Origin: Fusibacter ferrireducens
Lineage (GTDB): Bacteria > Bacillota > Clostridia > Peptostreptococcales > Acidaminobacteraceae
Direction: 5' to 3'
DNA length: 64,000 nucleotides
NCBI RefSeq assembly: GCF_015352425.1
Contig: NZ_JADKNH010000007.1
Span: 240,140 to 304,139, forward strand
Positions 8,981-17,106 of this stretch are shown here, piece after piece. Below the pieces are notes generated by a model, which worked only from the letters and a program-made list of their open reading frames with translations, was not told where the DNA came from and made no database searches. Position 1 is the first letter of the stretch. The number at the start of each line of letters is the position of its first letter. The translations under genes were made by a program, and so were the position numbers.

Positions 8981-9432
8981 AGAATATCCTCCCTGATCTC
9001 AGATAGTGTGTGATCGTATGCTTCAAGAATTTCCTCCACCTTATCATAGACCTGTTCTATGAGCGCGGGACATCTCTCCATGCGATTCATGGGGTTGTTC
9101 TCCAATATTTGAATGCAATTGATCCCACCATATAGAGCACCAATCTCTTCATTAAACCACTGTATCAATTGATCCATCATAACTTTTGCAAAAGGCATCT
9201 CGACTTCGCCCTCAGCGCCCCGGCCAGTATAGAGCGAAAGCAGGCAGGCGCCTCCAGTGAGTGCGCCGCAGTTATTTGCAGAACCACCTACGCCGCCACA
9301 TAGCCCCCCCATTGCTCTGATCAAATCCTTATTTTCTATCTTCTTTTCTTCAAGCCCCATCATCAATAAAATTTGACTGCAACAAAATCCACTCTGTGAA
9401 AGTTCCAAAATCCGCATCATATCACTACTCAT
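8977..9432 (-). CDS. C-GCAxxG-C-C family redox protein
   Basis: A 151-residue protein with the family pattern: FCCSQ (16-20), GLCGGVGG (about 43-50), NCGALTGGACLL (54-65) and a final C near 107 in GINCIQI, with another near 122. Members are thought to be redox-active, and some are selenoproteins; here the pattern positions hold cysteine. The ATG at 9432 has GGAGGAG 6 bp upstream, while the longer reading from 9462 would overlap the methyltransferase gene and lacks a site. It is coupled by ATGA to xdhC. From memory it corresponds to the DVU_1555 family of mop-type clusters. Its exact role is unknown. Confidence 0.85.
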   Translation of the reverse strand: MSSDMMRILELSQSGFCCSQILLMMGLEEKKIENKDLIRAMGGLCGGVGGSANNCGALTGGACLLSLYTGRGAEGEVEMPFAKVMMDQLIQWFNEEIGALYGGINCIQILENNPMNRMERCPALIEQVYDKVEEILEAYDHTLSEIREDIL

Positions 9433-9448
9433 TGCTATCTCCTCCCTC

Positions 9449-10105
9449 TCATTTCTCAGCAATTAAGCCAAAATAACCGAGCTTTAATCCAGACACCCCT
9501 TTAAGAGCACAAAACGCCGAAAGAAAACCGTCCTCATATTCTCCAGATTGATTCCAAATCATTTCCGCTATATAACTGTGTAAAAGGGTTGTTTTTTCCA
9601 ACCATTTTGAAATTTTGAAGCCTTGATTTGTAATCAACTGTTCCACTTCATTCTGCGTTTTAAGAGAGGATGAGTCAGAATTTGCCTTCAAATAGACATC
9701 TGAAATGGCAAGTTTTGCCCCTGGCTTCAACACCCTGTAAGCCTCTTTTAAAACTTGTTGTGCATCCTGAAATACAGATAGAGTACATTCCATTAAAATA
9801 CAATCCCTACTTTCATTTGGATAGGGTAATTTTTCGGCATTTGCCACTTCTATGGGCAGTTCAGGCATACTTGAAAGACCTGCCTGAATTATGATAGAAG
9901 AGCAGTCAACGCCTGTGGCATCATATTTATAATGTGCCCTCAAGTATTGCACCGCTGTCCCCATGCCACAGCCCACATCCAATACCTTAGAGGATTCATC
10001 TAAACCGCACGCCAATATCAGTTCGTCAGTTAGCGCCAGACCACCTGGCCTCATGACTCTCACACTGTTTTCAGAAAAAGGATAGGTTTCGTAACTATTT
10101 TTCAT
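9449..10105 (-). CDS. Class I SAM-dependent methyltransferase of the mop cluster
   Basis: A 218-residue enzyme. VLDVGCGMGT (41-50) is the SAM-binding loop, ATGVDCS (about 62) the second strand acid region, and LKPGAKLAISDVYLK (about 127-141) is typical of small-molecule methyltransferases such as UbiE/ArsM relatives. It overlaps the zinc-ribbon gene by 4 bp and precedes the C-GCAxxG-C-C gene. From memory it corresponds to the DVU_1556 family. The methyl acceptor is unknown; a cofactor or metal intermediate is possible. Confidence 0.85.
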   Translation of the reverse strand: MKNSYETYPFSENSVRVMRPGGLALTDELILACGLDESSKVLDVGCGMGTAVQYLRAHYKYDATGVDCSSIIIQAGLSSMPELPIEVANAEKLPYPNESRDCILMECTLSVFQDAQQVLKEAYRVLKPGAKLAISDVYLKANSDSSSLKTQNEVEQLITNQGFKISKWLEKTTLLHSYIAEMIWNQSGEYEDGFLSAFCALKGVSGLKLGYFGLIAEK

Positions 10106-10311
10106 TTGTCTTCCAACGCCTTTTCAACTTGCTCCATCTTGCCCAGTGCTAAATCTTCTGGGATGTACACAAGTCCACATTTTTCACATTTGCTGAGCTC
10201 CACAGGAAAGTTACTCCCCAAATAAGATAAGGTCAACTTCCCAAGCTTCATCTTTTCGCCACATACGGAACAAATAATTTCCGAATGATCATCACTGGTA
10301 TACGCCGACAT
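10102..10311 (-). CDS. Small CxxC...CxxC redox or zinc-ribbon protein
   Basis: A 69-residue protein with CSVCGEKM (about 14-21) and CEKCGLVYIPED (about 42-53), a pattern that binds one zinc or iron ion in a rubredoxin-like knuckle. GGAGG lies 6 bp before the ATG. It is tightly packed between the dicluster oxidoreductase (10 bp) and the methyltransferase (4-bp overlap). From memory it matches the DVU_1557 family found beside this class of aldehyde oxidoreductase. It may shuttle electrons or serve as a scaffold; this is not shown by the sequence. Confidence 0.82.
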   Translation of the reverse strand: MSAYTSDDHSEIICSVCGEKMKLGKLTLSYLGSNFPVELSKCEKCGLVYIPEDLALGKMEQVEKALEDK

Positions 10312-10321
10312 GGATAACCTC

Positions 10322-12640
10322 CTATACTTCTATTTCCAATCTATGACTGTAAGTGTTTAAGATATGATAGCCCTCATCTGAGCGTGTGAATTCAACCCAA
10401 TATGTCACCGACACAGGTCTGTAGTAAGCCACATAAGTCTCTTTCGTGGCATTCCACATTTTTTGCCCCGTTTCTTCCACATGCTCTAATACTTTGGTCA
10501 AATCCTCAATTAAAATATTGCGTTCTGCCATGATGGCTCTCACATCATCTTTTATGATTAGATTCACTTTGCTTTCAACCTCCTCTTGACACTCTCCCCA
10601 TATGGTTTTAAGCAGTGTTCTTTTAAGTCTGCTTCTATTTTCATGTCGCTCTGAAAAATCCGGTCCTTTTGCCACAGGATAAGATGTCGATTTCTCCGCA
10701 AAGAGTAGGTCTAACAAGTGATAAGTTCTCTTGTTCTGTCCAGTAAAGTTGTCCCTGCACATGGCACAATAGACCACATAATCTTCCGAGCACTCATTGA
10801 CTCTGGCTTCAATTACCGCTTTTGCCACCTCTCTATTTGCAAACATCATAAGACCGCCATAACCACAGCATGTGGTCTTGTCTTTTGAGTACTTAAGCTC
10901 TACAATCTCATGTCCTGCTCTTTTCAAGAGATTTCTGACACTCTCCTGAAGGCCTCTCTCAAGCCGGGTACTACAGCTGTCGTGAACTGCAAGCCTTTGA
11001 GGTTCAATCCCTTGGCCACTCATCCCCACAAAATTCTTTTGATCCAACAGCGTATAGAGCATTTCCACCTCTATCTCTGGCAAGTGTTCTTTAAAGACCG
11101 AGAAGCAACTTGGACAGGCGGTAATGATTTTAGGCTTGTCTTCTGCGAGCCATGTCTCCTTAATGTGCGTCATGCGTTCATCAAACAGATCTTTTCGACC
11201 TGCCCAAAGTGCTGGCGCACCACAACAATCGAGCATTAAACCCGTGCCACCAGATAAATTTTCACAAAGCCACGGGTATATTTTTTCAACATGCTCAGGT
11301 GCTGATGCCGACAACTGACATCCTGGGAAAAAAAGTGTTTTTATTTCAGTTTGATGTGGGGGTTTCTTCATCATAGCAAAATGATCACTCACGCTAAACG
11401 CCATGTCCCTAAGGGCAAAATCATGTGCAGAAGGTGGCATTTTACCTTTCTCAACCATTTGGTTTCTCGCTTCCTTGCAAACCAAGCCCATATCTGCACC
11501 ATTCGGACAAATCTGAGCGCATTGTCCACACTGACTGCAAGTATTGATCATCTTGTTCGCATGGTGTATACCCATGACGATGGAGAGATTGTTGTATACT
11601 TCCCTAAAGTAACGCTTCGGATACCCCTTATAATGCTTCATGTATTCACAGGCTTTTACACATTCAAGACACTCGCACAGTAAGCAACGCTCTGCCTCTG
11701 CCTCTGCCTCCTCTTGTGTGTACCCCTTTATAGAATCGCTTGGATAAATTGCTTGCACAATCGTTTCATCTTCTATATTGGTGAAGAGCTGAGTCTCTAC
11801 GCAACCTTCACCTACTCGATTAGCGGTTAGAGACACCCTTTGAAAATAGCGGTCAATGGAGTTCGCTGCCCTCTTGCCATCAGAGATTGAGCGCACAGGA
11901 AGATAGGCTTCTCGATCCCCGCATAGAGATCCCCCTGCAAAAACACCACCCTCTATAATCTCATAAGTGAGTGGATCGATCATTAAAGGTTTCGCCTGCT
12001 CTCCGACTACCGCATCAAGCTCTGCAGTGGCAACATCTATGTAGACTGCCGTATACCGCTCTCTAAGTGCTTCCAATGATAAGTTACCTTGAACGCCTAT
12101 GGCATGTTCCAGATTGATCTCTATCCCCATCTTTTTCAAGTTTTCAAACGCTTTATCTCGCAGTGCAGCGGGTAGAACTTCTTCTTTATACTGGTTTAGT
12201 CGCCCACCAAGACTTTTGGATTTTTCAAAGACAGTTACTTTATAGCCTTTGAGTCTTAAAATTTTTGCAACAGTCAGTCCACTGAGTCCTGCACCGACTA
12301 CAGCGACGCTTTGTTGCTTTTCAGGGGGTAAAAGTATTTTAGAAGGTCCTGAGGGCCTCCCGTTGAGTACAATATATTTTTCAAGTTCTCCGATGAGAAT
12401 CGATTCGTCGAGTTCATTTCTCAAACATTTATGCATACAGGGTGCTTCGCATATATGGCTGAGGATGTTGGGAAATGGTACGGATCTACTGTATAATTTA
12501 TAGGCCCCCTTATAGTCCTTTTTCTGGATGGCGCGAACAATGCCTTTGACATCCACATGTAGAGGGCACTCTGCTGTACATCTGGGGGGATTTTCCTGTG
12601 TGCAAAGCCCTTCACGTTCTCTAAGTAAAATCTGGTCCAT
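10322..12640 (-). CDS. Pyridine nucleotide-disulfide oxidoreductase with iron-sulfur clusters and CCG domains
   Basis: A 772-residue electron-transfer protein. Residues 10-100 are a GltD-like cysteine-rich region (C13, C21, C25, then C64, C68, C72). VAVVGAGLSG (112-121) starts the FAD/NAD(P)H Rossmann domain. CLLCECLECVKAC (319-331) and CSQCGQCAQICP (368-379) bind two [4Fe-4S] clusters. The C-terminal half has two CCG motifs (DCCGAP near 471, TCCGYGG near 590), as in heterodisulfide reductase HdrB and glycolate oxidase GlcF. It lies directly downstream of mop and probably passes electrons between the oxidoreductase and NAD(P)H or a quinone/thiol partner. Direction and partner are inferred. 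Confidence 0.88.
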   Translation of the reverse strand: MDQILLREREGLCTQENPPRCTAECPLHVDVKGIVRAIQKKDYKGAYKLYSRSVPFPNILSHICEAPCMHKCLRNELDESILIGELEKYIVLNGRPSGPSKILLPPEKQQSVAVVGAGLSGLTVAKILRLKGYKVTVFEKSKSLGGRLNQYKEEVLPAALRDKAFENLKKMGIEINLEHAIGVQGNLSLEALRERYTAVYIDVATAELDAVVGEQAKPLMIDPLTYEIIEGGVFAGGSLCGDREAYLPVRSISDGKRAANSIDRYFQRVSLTANRVGEGCVETQLFTNIEDETIVQAIYPSDSIKGYTQEEAEAEAERCLLCECLECVKACEYMKHYKGYPKRYFREVYNNLSIVMGIHHANKMINTCSQCGQCAQICPNGADMGLVCKEARNQMVEKGKMPPSAHDFALRDMAFSVSDHFAMMKKPPHQTEIKTLFFPGCQLSASAPEHVEKIYPWLCENLSGGTGLMLDCCGAPALWAGRKDLFDERMTHIKETWLAEDKPKIITACPSCFSVFKEHLPEIEVEMLYTLLDQKNFVGMSGQGIEPQRLAVHDSCSTRLERGLQESVRNLLKRAGHEIVELKYSKDKTTCCGYGGLMMFANREVAKAVIEARVNECSEDYVVYCAMCRDNFTGQNKRTYHLLDLLFAEKSTSYPVAKGPDFSERHENRSRLKRTLLKTIWGECQEEVESKVNLIIKDDVRAIMAERNILIEDLTKVLEHVEETGQKMWNATKETYVAYYRPVSVTYWVEFTRSDEGYHILNTYSHRLEIEV

Positions 12641-12667
12641 ATCACACCTTCTTTTTTAATCATTGAA

Positions 12668-12705
12668 AATTCAGGACGGCACTTTTCAGATTACCGCCCT
12701 GAATT
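12668..12705 (-). terminator. Strong hairpin between mop and the dicluster oxidoreductase gene
   Basis: AATTCAGGACGG (12668-12679) pairs with CCGCCCTGAATT (12694-12705) with one G-U type pair on the minus transcript, followed by only four T residues. It could be a leaky terminator or an RNA processing site that keeps mop mRNA more abundant than the accessory genes. Confidence 0.6.
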
Positions 12706-12745
12706 ATTAAGAGGTTATTTAGCATGGTTGTATTTCTAAATTTTA

Positions 12746-15502
12746 TTAATCACAGCAACCGCAAGATGATTTTTGCGCTTCAAGACCCGCTTTAATTTTG
12801 GCTGGCAAAGCAGGAATCGCATAAATTCTCACACCGCATGCATTGTAGATCGCATTTAGTATCGCTGGATGTGGTGCGGTCAGTGGACCTTCACCAACGC
12901 CTGAAGCACCATATGGGCCGCTTGCACGTGGTGAAATGTTATAGATGATTTGCATGTCGTCTGGCACATCTTGAACATATGGCAGACCACATTTTGCAAG
13001 TGTAGTGTGTTTCGTGAGATCTTCGAAATCTTCTGTGAGCGCAAGGCCGATTCCCTGAGCTAATCCACCGTAGATTTGTCCATCACAAGTAGCTTTATTG
13101 GAGATCGTCCCAATGTCTGCAATTGTTGTGAACTTAACCACAGTCGCCTTGCCGGTTTCAAGATCAACCTCAACTTCCGGCATAAACAATTCATACATAT
13201 AGTTAGAGAACGGATCGCCTTTACCTGTATCTGGTGCACAGTCTGTACACATTGAAGCCGCCCATTTACCGTCATAGCGAAGTGGAATGTTTTCGGCAAC
13301 CATTTCTTCATAAGTTCTGTACTCGCCATTTTCTTTATTGCCGGATTTTCTCATGGCATTTAAAAGCATTTCGCTGGCAACGCGAATGGCATTTCCTGTG
13401 ACGACATTTTGTCTACTGCCGCCGGATGGGCCACTGTTAGGCGTAAATGCCGTGTCGTTCATAACCAGCTTAAGCTGCTCTGGTCGATAGCCAGCATGTC
13501 GTAACGTCTCATGTGCATGCGTCAATGTCCCAAGATCTGCCCCTTGACCATGATCTTGCCAAGAACTGCCCACAGTAACGCCTTCAGGTGTCATTTCCAC
13601 CCAAGCTTCAGAGCTGTCTGGTCCATCAAGGCCACAGCCGTAAATGCCTAGAGAAAGGCCAACGCCTCGTTTTTTACCTGGAACATCATATTCTGCACAT
13701 CTTTGCTTAGCCTCTTTCCAAAGTGGTCTAAGTTTATCGAGCATTTCTTCGAAGCAGAACACTTCTGGAATCTGTTGTGTTGGTGTGGTTGCCCCTGGTC
13801 TATAAACGTTTTTATATCTCAATTCAAGCGGGTCCATGCCCAATTTTTCAGCGAGTTCATCCATTGCAATCTCAGAAGCCAAGAATGCCTGTGGCGAGCC
13901 ATACCCTCTGAATGCAGAACCCCAAGCATGGTTGGTACAAACTGTACGCCCTTTGCCTCGAATATTTGGAATGTCGTAGCCCGCACCTGTGAACTGTGCT
14001 TGGCGAAGGGTCAATAAATCACCGAACTCTGAATATGGACCGTGATCGATTGTCCAATCTGTTTCCATTGCCAATAATTTACCGTCTTTATCTGCCGCAA
14101 GTTTACAAGTGACAAAACCTGGTGATCTCTTACCCGTGTAAGTGATGTTTTGGAACATATTGAAATTAAGGGATACAGGTTTCCCCGTTGCCAAACAAGC
14201 AACACCTAAAAGCGCTTCATTTGTTGGACTGAATTTATAACCGAAAGTCGCCCCTGTTGGATTTGCCACTAATCTCAACTTGTCTGGTTCAATGCCAATT
14301 CCTGGACAAATCATTGCATGATGAAGATGTAGTGCAATTGACTTGGAATGAATTGTAAGTCTGCCTTCTTCATCGAAGTATGCACTCCCACAATCTGGTT
14401 CAAGTGGTAAATGTGGCTGACGACTACAATAAGTATTTACTTCAACGATTGCTGCTGCTTGATCAAAATAAGGCTCTATCTCTTCACCTTTTACAATACC
14501 TTGCTCAAAGTAAACATTTGGCGTGCCTTCGTGAATCTCTATGGCATCATCAGCCATAGCCGCTGGCGCACTCATATACGCCGGTAAAACTTCAAGATCC
14601 ACTTTTACCGCTTTTGCTGCTGCTTGGGCATGTTCTTCTGTATCCGCACAAACAATTGCAATGGCATCTCCAAATTGGAATACTTTTTTGTCGCATAAGA
14701 TTGGTCTATCCCAGCCATCCCCTTTATTCGTTGGGAATGTGATCAAACCTGTAATTCTATTTTTACCTTTGACATCTTTATGCGTAATAACTTGGTAGAC
14801 ACCTTCCATCTTTTCTGCTTCTGAAGTGTCTATGCCTAAGATATTGGCATGTGAAACTTCTGCCTGTACGAGTGCCATCCGCAGTGTTCCAGGAGGCATC
14901 TGCAATGCCACATCAGCACCAAAATCCCAAGTACCTGTAACTTTGCTCAGTGCAGATGGTCTATGATATGTTGTCCCATAAATTTTGTTCCCAGTTGGGC
15001 TGAAGAGTAAATCTTCCTTACGCATTTCACCTCTTAATACTTTAGCAGCTGCCATAACGGCATCCACAAGTGGTTTATAACCCGTACAACGACACGCATT
15101 TCTATTTTTTTGGAACCAAGCCCTGATTTCTTCTCGAGTTGGATCTGGATTGCCTTCTAATAAGACTTTCGCTGACAAGATAAAGCCTGGGCTACAGAAA
15201 CCGCACTGTGCACAGCCATATGCCATCCATGCCACTTGAAGTGGATGGAGATTTTCAGGCGTACCAATACCTTCAATCGTCGTAATCTTCGCTTCATTCG
15301 GTACACGCTTCATTTTAACGATACATGACCTCACCACTTTACCGTCCATAATAATGGAGCATGTGCCACATTGTCCTTGGTTACACCCTACTTTACACCC
15401 TGTAAGCAATAATTGCTCACGAAGTACTGATGCCAATGTTACATCTGAATCAACAATCATGGTTCTTGGCAATCCGTTTACAATAAGAACTTTTTTCTCC
15501 AT
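12746..15502 (-). CDS. mop: Molybdenum aldehyde oxidoreductase, Desulfovibrio gigas Mop type
   Basis: A 918-residue single-chain enzyme of the xanthine oxidase family that oxidises aldehydes to carboxylates with water. The first [2Fe-2S] cluster is held by C40, C45, C48 and C60 and the second by C100, C103, C137 and C139, the same spacing as I recall for D. gigas Mop (907 residues). The catalytic glutamate is E871 in GVGEGPL. No FAD domain is present, so electrons leave through the iron-sulfur clusters. The C-terminus ends in an unusual SSCGCCD. An AGGAGA site precedes the ATG. The cofactor is probably molybdopterin cytosine dinucleotide. A related hydroxylase substrate cannot be excluded. 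Confidence 0.92.
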   Translation of the reverse strand: MEKKVLIVNGLPRTMIVDSDVTLASVLREQLLLTGCKVGCNQGQCGTCSIIMDGKVVRSCIVKMKRVPNEAKITTIEGIGTPENLHPLQVAWMAYGCAQCGFCSPGFILSAKVLLEGNPDPTREEIRAWFQKNRNACRCTGYKPLVDAVMAAAKVLRGEMRKEDLLFSPTGNKIYGTTYHRPSALSKVTGTWDFGADVALQMPPGTLRMALVQAEVSHANILGIDTSEAEKMEGVYQVITHKDVKGKNRITGLITFPTNKGDGWDRPILCDKKVFQFGDAIAIVCADTEEHAQAAAKAVKVDLEVLPAYMSAPAAMADDAIEIHEGTPNVYFEQGIVKGEEIEPYFDQAAAIVEVNTYCSRQPHLPLEPDCGSAYFDEEGRLTIHSKSIALHLHHAMICPGIGIEPDKLRLVANPTGATFGYKFSPTNEALLGVACLATGKPVSLNFNMFQNITYTGKRSPGFVTCKLAADKDGKLLAMETDWTIDHGPYSEFGDLLTLRQAQFTGAGYDIPNIRGKGRTVCTNHAWGSAFRGYGSPQAFLASEIAMDELAEKLGMDPLELRYKNVYRPGATTPTQQIPEVFCFEEMLDKLRPLWKEAKQRCAEYDVPGKKRGVGLSLGIYGCGLDGPDSSEAWVEMTPEGVTVGSSWQDHGQGADLGTLTHAHETLRHAGYRPEQLKLVMNDTAFTPNSGPSGGSRQNVVTGNAIRVASEMLLNAMRKSGNKENGEYRTYEEMVAENIPLRYDGKWAASMCTDCAPDTGKGDPFSNYMYELFMPEVEVDLETGKATVVKFTTIADIGTISNKATCDGQIYGGLAQGIGLALTEDFEDLTKHTTLAKCGLPYVQDVPDDMQIIYNISPRASGPYGASGVGEGPLTAPHPAILNAIYNACGVRIYAIPALPAKIKAGLEAQKSSCGCCD

Positions 15503-15584
15503 GTTACATCTCCTAAATGAATTTTTTTATAGTAAAAAACAACACTACCTTACACGACCCTCCTCACATCGCCATTTTGTTTTA

Positions 15585-16610
15585 TTAAAACCCTTTTCCA
15601 AACGAACAGTTCGGGAATCTGCACGTTTCACATCTTGTACATAGCCCTCCGTGACCATAAGTTACAATGTCACGCTTTGTCAGTTTTTCACCTGCAAGAA
15701 CTCTTGGAAGCACAAGATCAAAGATTGTGCTCTTGGCATACATAACACAGCCTGGCAAGCCCATCACTGGAATGCCCTTGATGTCTGCAAGCATGAACAT
15801 CGCGCCTGGGAGTACTGGTGCCCCATAGGTAATCACTGTGCCACCCGCTTTTCTGATCCCCGAAGGGGTCACATCGTCCGGATCAACAGACATGCCTCCT
15901 GTTGTGACGATGACCTCCGCACCTTCTTCAATAAGTGTATGGATGGCAGTTGCAATCATATCGATGTCATCATCTGAGATGATCTGTCTAATCACTTCAC
16001 TGCCGAGTTTCTCAATTTTTGCCTTTACCACAGGTCCAAACTTATCTACAATTCGGCCCTTATATACCTCACTCCCAGTGGTGACGACGCCAATTTTTTT
16101 CTTGTGAATCGGGAGTACTTCCACCACAGGATAGTGATCGCTTGCTATCTTTTCCACTTCAACAATTTTATCTTTTGAGATCACCAGCGGTACGACTCTA
16201 CAGCCAGCAAGTGTCTGTCCTATTTCCACCACCTGATTGGAGTGAATAGATGCTAAAACCATTTCATCAATTGAATTTATTTCAACAAATGGGTCCAATT
16301 TAATCTTTAAAAGTCCCTTTGTGGTCGCCTTAAGTTCAACTTTCCCTTCTGATGGCGCTGTAAGTTCAATACCACTGCCTGTGATGGCGCTTGAAATTCT
16401 CTCTGCGGCCTCATTCTCATGGCAAGTATCTTCGTTGATTTCCCAAATATAGATATTTTCTTTCCCCAAGCTCAACAGTTTTGGAATGTCTTCTACCGAA
16501 ATCACATGGCCTTTTTTAAAGGCAGGTCCCTTTCTTTTTTCTGGGATAATCTCTGTAATATCATGGCACAACACCATGTTTATTGCTTGTTCCACTGGTA
16601 CAAACTTCAT
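15585..16610 (-). CDS. MoeA/MogA-like molybdopterin-binding protein, first gene of the mop operon
   Basis: A 341-residue protein whose C-terminal two-thirds (about 170-315) is the molybdopterin-binding fold, with GVVTTGSEVYKGR (near 173), TTGGMSVDPDDVTP (near 235) and MGLPGCVMYAKS (near 286). The last 20 residues are cysteine-rich (C-x2-C-x2-C-x4-C), which standard MoeA lacks and which suggests a metal or iron-sulfur site. The family inserts molybdenum into molybdopterin. The AGGAGGT-like site before the ATG and the sigma-54 promoter about 190 bp upstream make it the operon's first gene. It probably makes or presents the cofactor for the Mop enzyme. Confidence 0.88.
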   Translation of the reverse strand: MKFVPVEQAINMVLCHDITEIIPEKRKGPAFKKGHVISVEDIPKLLSLGKENIYIWEINEDTCHENEAAERISSAITGSGIELTAPSEGKVELKATTKGLLKIKLDPFVEINSIDEMVLASIHSNQVVEIGQTLAGCRVVPLVISKDKIVEVEKIASDHYPVVEVLPIHKKKIGVVTTGSEVYKGRIVDKFGPVVKAKIEKLGSEVIRQIISDDDIDMIATAIHTLIEEGAEVIVTTGGMSVDPDDVTPSGIRKAGGTVITYGAPVLPGAMFMLADIKGIPVMGLPGCVMYAKSTIFDLVLPRVLAGEKLTKRDIVTYGHGGLCTRCETCRFPNCSFGKGF

Positions 16611-16642
16611 CAGCTACCTCCATTAAGAATGTCTTCAAAATT

Positions 16643-16676
16643 AAAAAAAGAGCGCAGGAAAGGAATCCAGCGCTCT
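16643..16676 (-). terminator. Terminator-like hairpin in the leader of the mop operon (possible attenuator)
   Basis: On the minus transcript AGAGCGC pairs with GCGCTCT across a 14-nt interior and runs into TTTTTTT, just 30 nt before the ribosome binding site of the first gene. No gene ends here, since the regulator gene has its own terminator further upstream. The hairpin is therefore placed to control read-through of the leader. Confidence 0.6.
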
Positions 16677-16716
16677 GCTTGAGAGTGTTAATTTCCTTAT
16701 GCCTTTTTTACCGTAA

Positions 16717-16735
16717 TAACTGCGCAACACAGTTA
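16717..16735 (-). promoter_or_regulatory. Conserved-looking hairpin in the mop operon leader
   Basis: On the minus transcript TAACTGTG pairs with CGCAGTTA around a 3-nt loop (8 bp, one G-U). It lies between the predicted sigma-54 start site (about 16791) and the terminator-like hairpin. It may be part of an RNA switch; I could not match it to the molybdenum cofactor riboswitch by eye. Confidence 0.4.
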
Positions 16736-16801
16736 ACGAAACAGATTCATCTCTGAGATTTCAAAATAAAGATTCAAAACTTCACTGTCACCTCTTATAT
16801 A

Positions 16802-16817
16802 CGCAAGAGGTATGCCA
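16802..16817 (-). promoter_or_regulatory. Sigma-54 promoter of the mop operon
   Basis: The minus strand reads TGGCATACCTCTTGCG, matching the -24/-12 consensus TGGCAC-N5-TTGC with exactly 10 nt between GG and GC. Transcription should start near 16791. The adjacent gene at 17107 encodes a sigma-54 activator, which supports the call. Confidence 0.85.
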
Positions 16818-16974
16818 AAGCAAGAATGACCACTCAATTCTTTTGTCCTTTCGCAACAAGATTTACCTATTTTTTGATCATAACGCAGTTGTTTCCCCCC
16901 TTGAATCATCTAAAGAAAATTTAGAATTTTCGTCAATTGGCGTCCATTTAAAGGCAATATTTGCTTTTTTTTCA

Positions 16975-17018
16975 TAAAAAAAGTGTTACCTCTGCGTGTA
17001 AGGTAACACTTTTTTACT
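16975..17018 (-). terminator. Terminator of the sigma-54 activator gene, with a GTGTTACC palindrome
   Basis: GTGTTACC and GGTAACAC form an 8-bp stem extended by A/T pairs. On the minus strand it ends in seven T residues, 90 bp past the activator's stop codon. The same arms resemble GTGT-AC words near 17025 and 19487-19516, so they might also be read by a protein. Confidence 0.7.
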
Positions 17019-17106
17019 CATATGGGTAACACTGGTTTCACTTTCATTGCTCATGGCAATGATCACTTGCATGTTTCATATCCACTGTCCACATTTATCA
17101 TTCTTT

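Noticed and set aside
10910..11683. Long plus-strand frames inside the dicluster oxidoreductase gene
   Set aside because: They are antisense to a gene with clear cofactor motifs, and their translations are Trp/Cys/His-rich without family resemblance.
2931..16610. Possible selenocysteine (in-frame TGA) in the C-GCAxxG-C-C or small redox genes
   Set aside because: The key positions hold ordinary cysteine codons and each frame ends with a stop at a natural domain end, so no recoding is needed.
16819..16875. Other GG/GC patterns resembling sigma-54 promoters near 16819-16832 and 16851-16868
   Set aside because: The GG to GC spacing is 8 and 11 nt instead of 10, so only the site at 16802-16817 is accepted.
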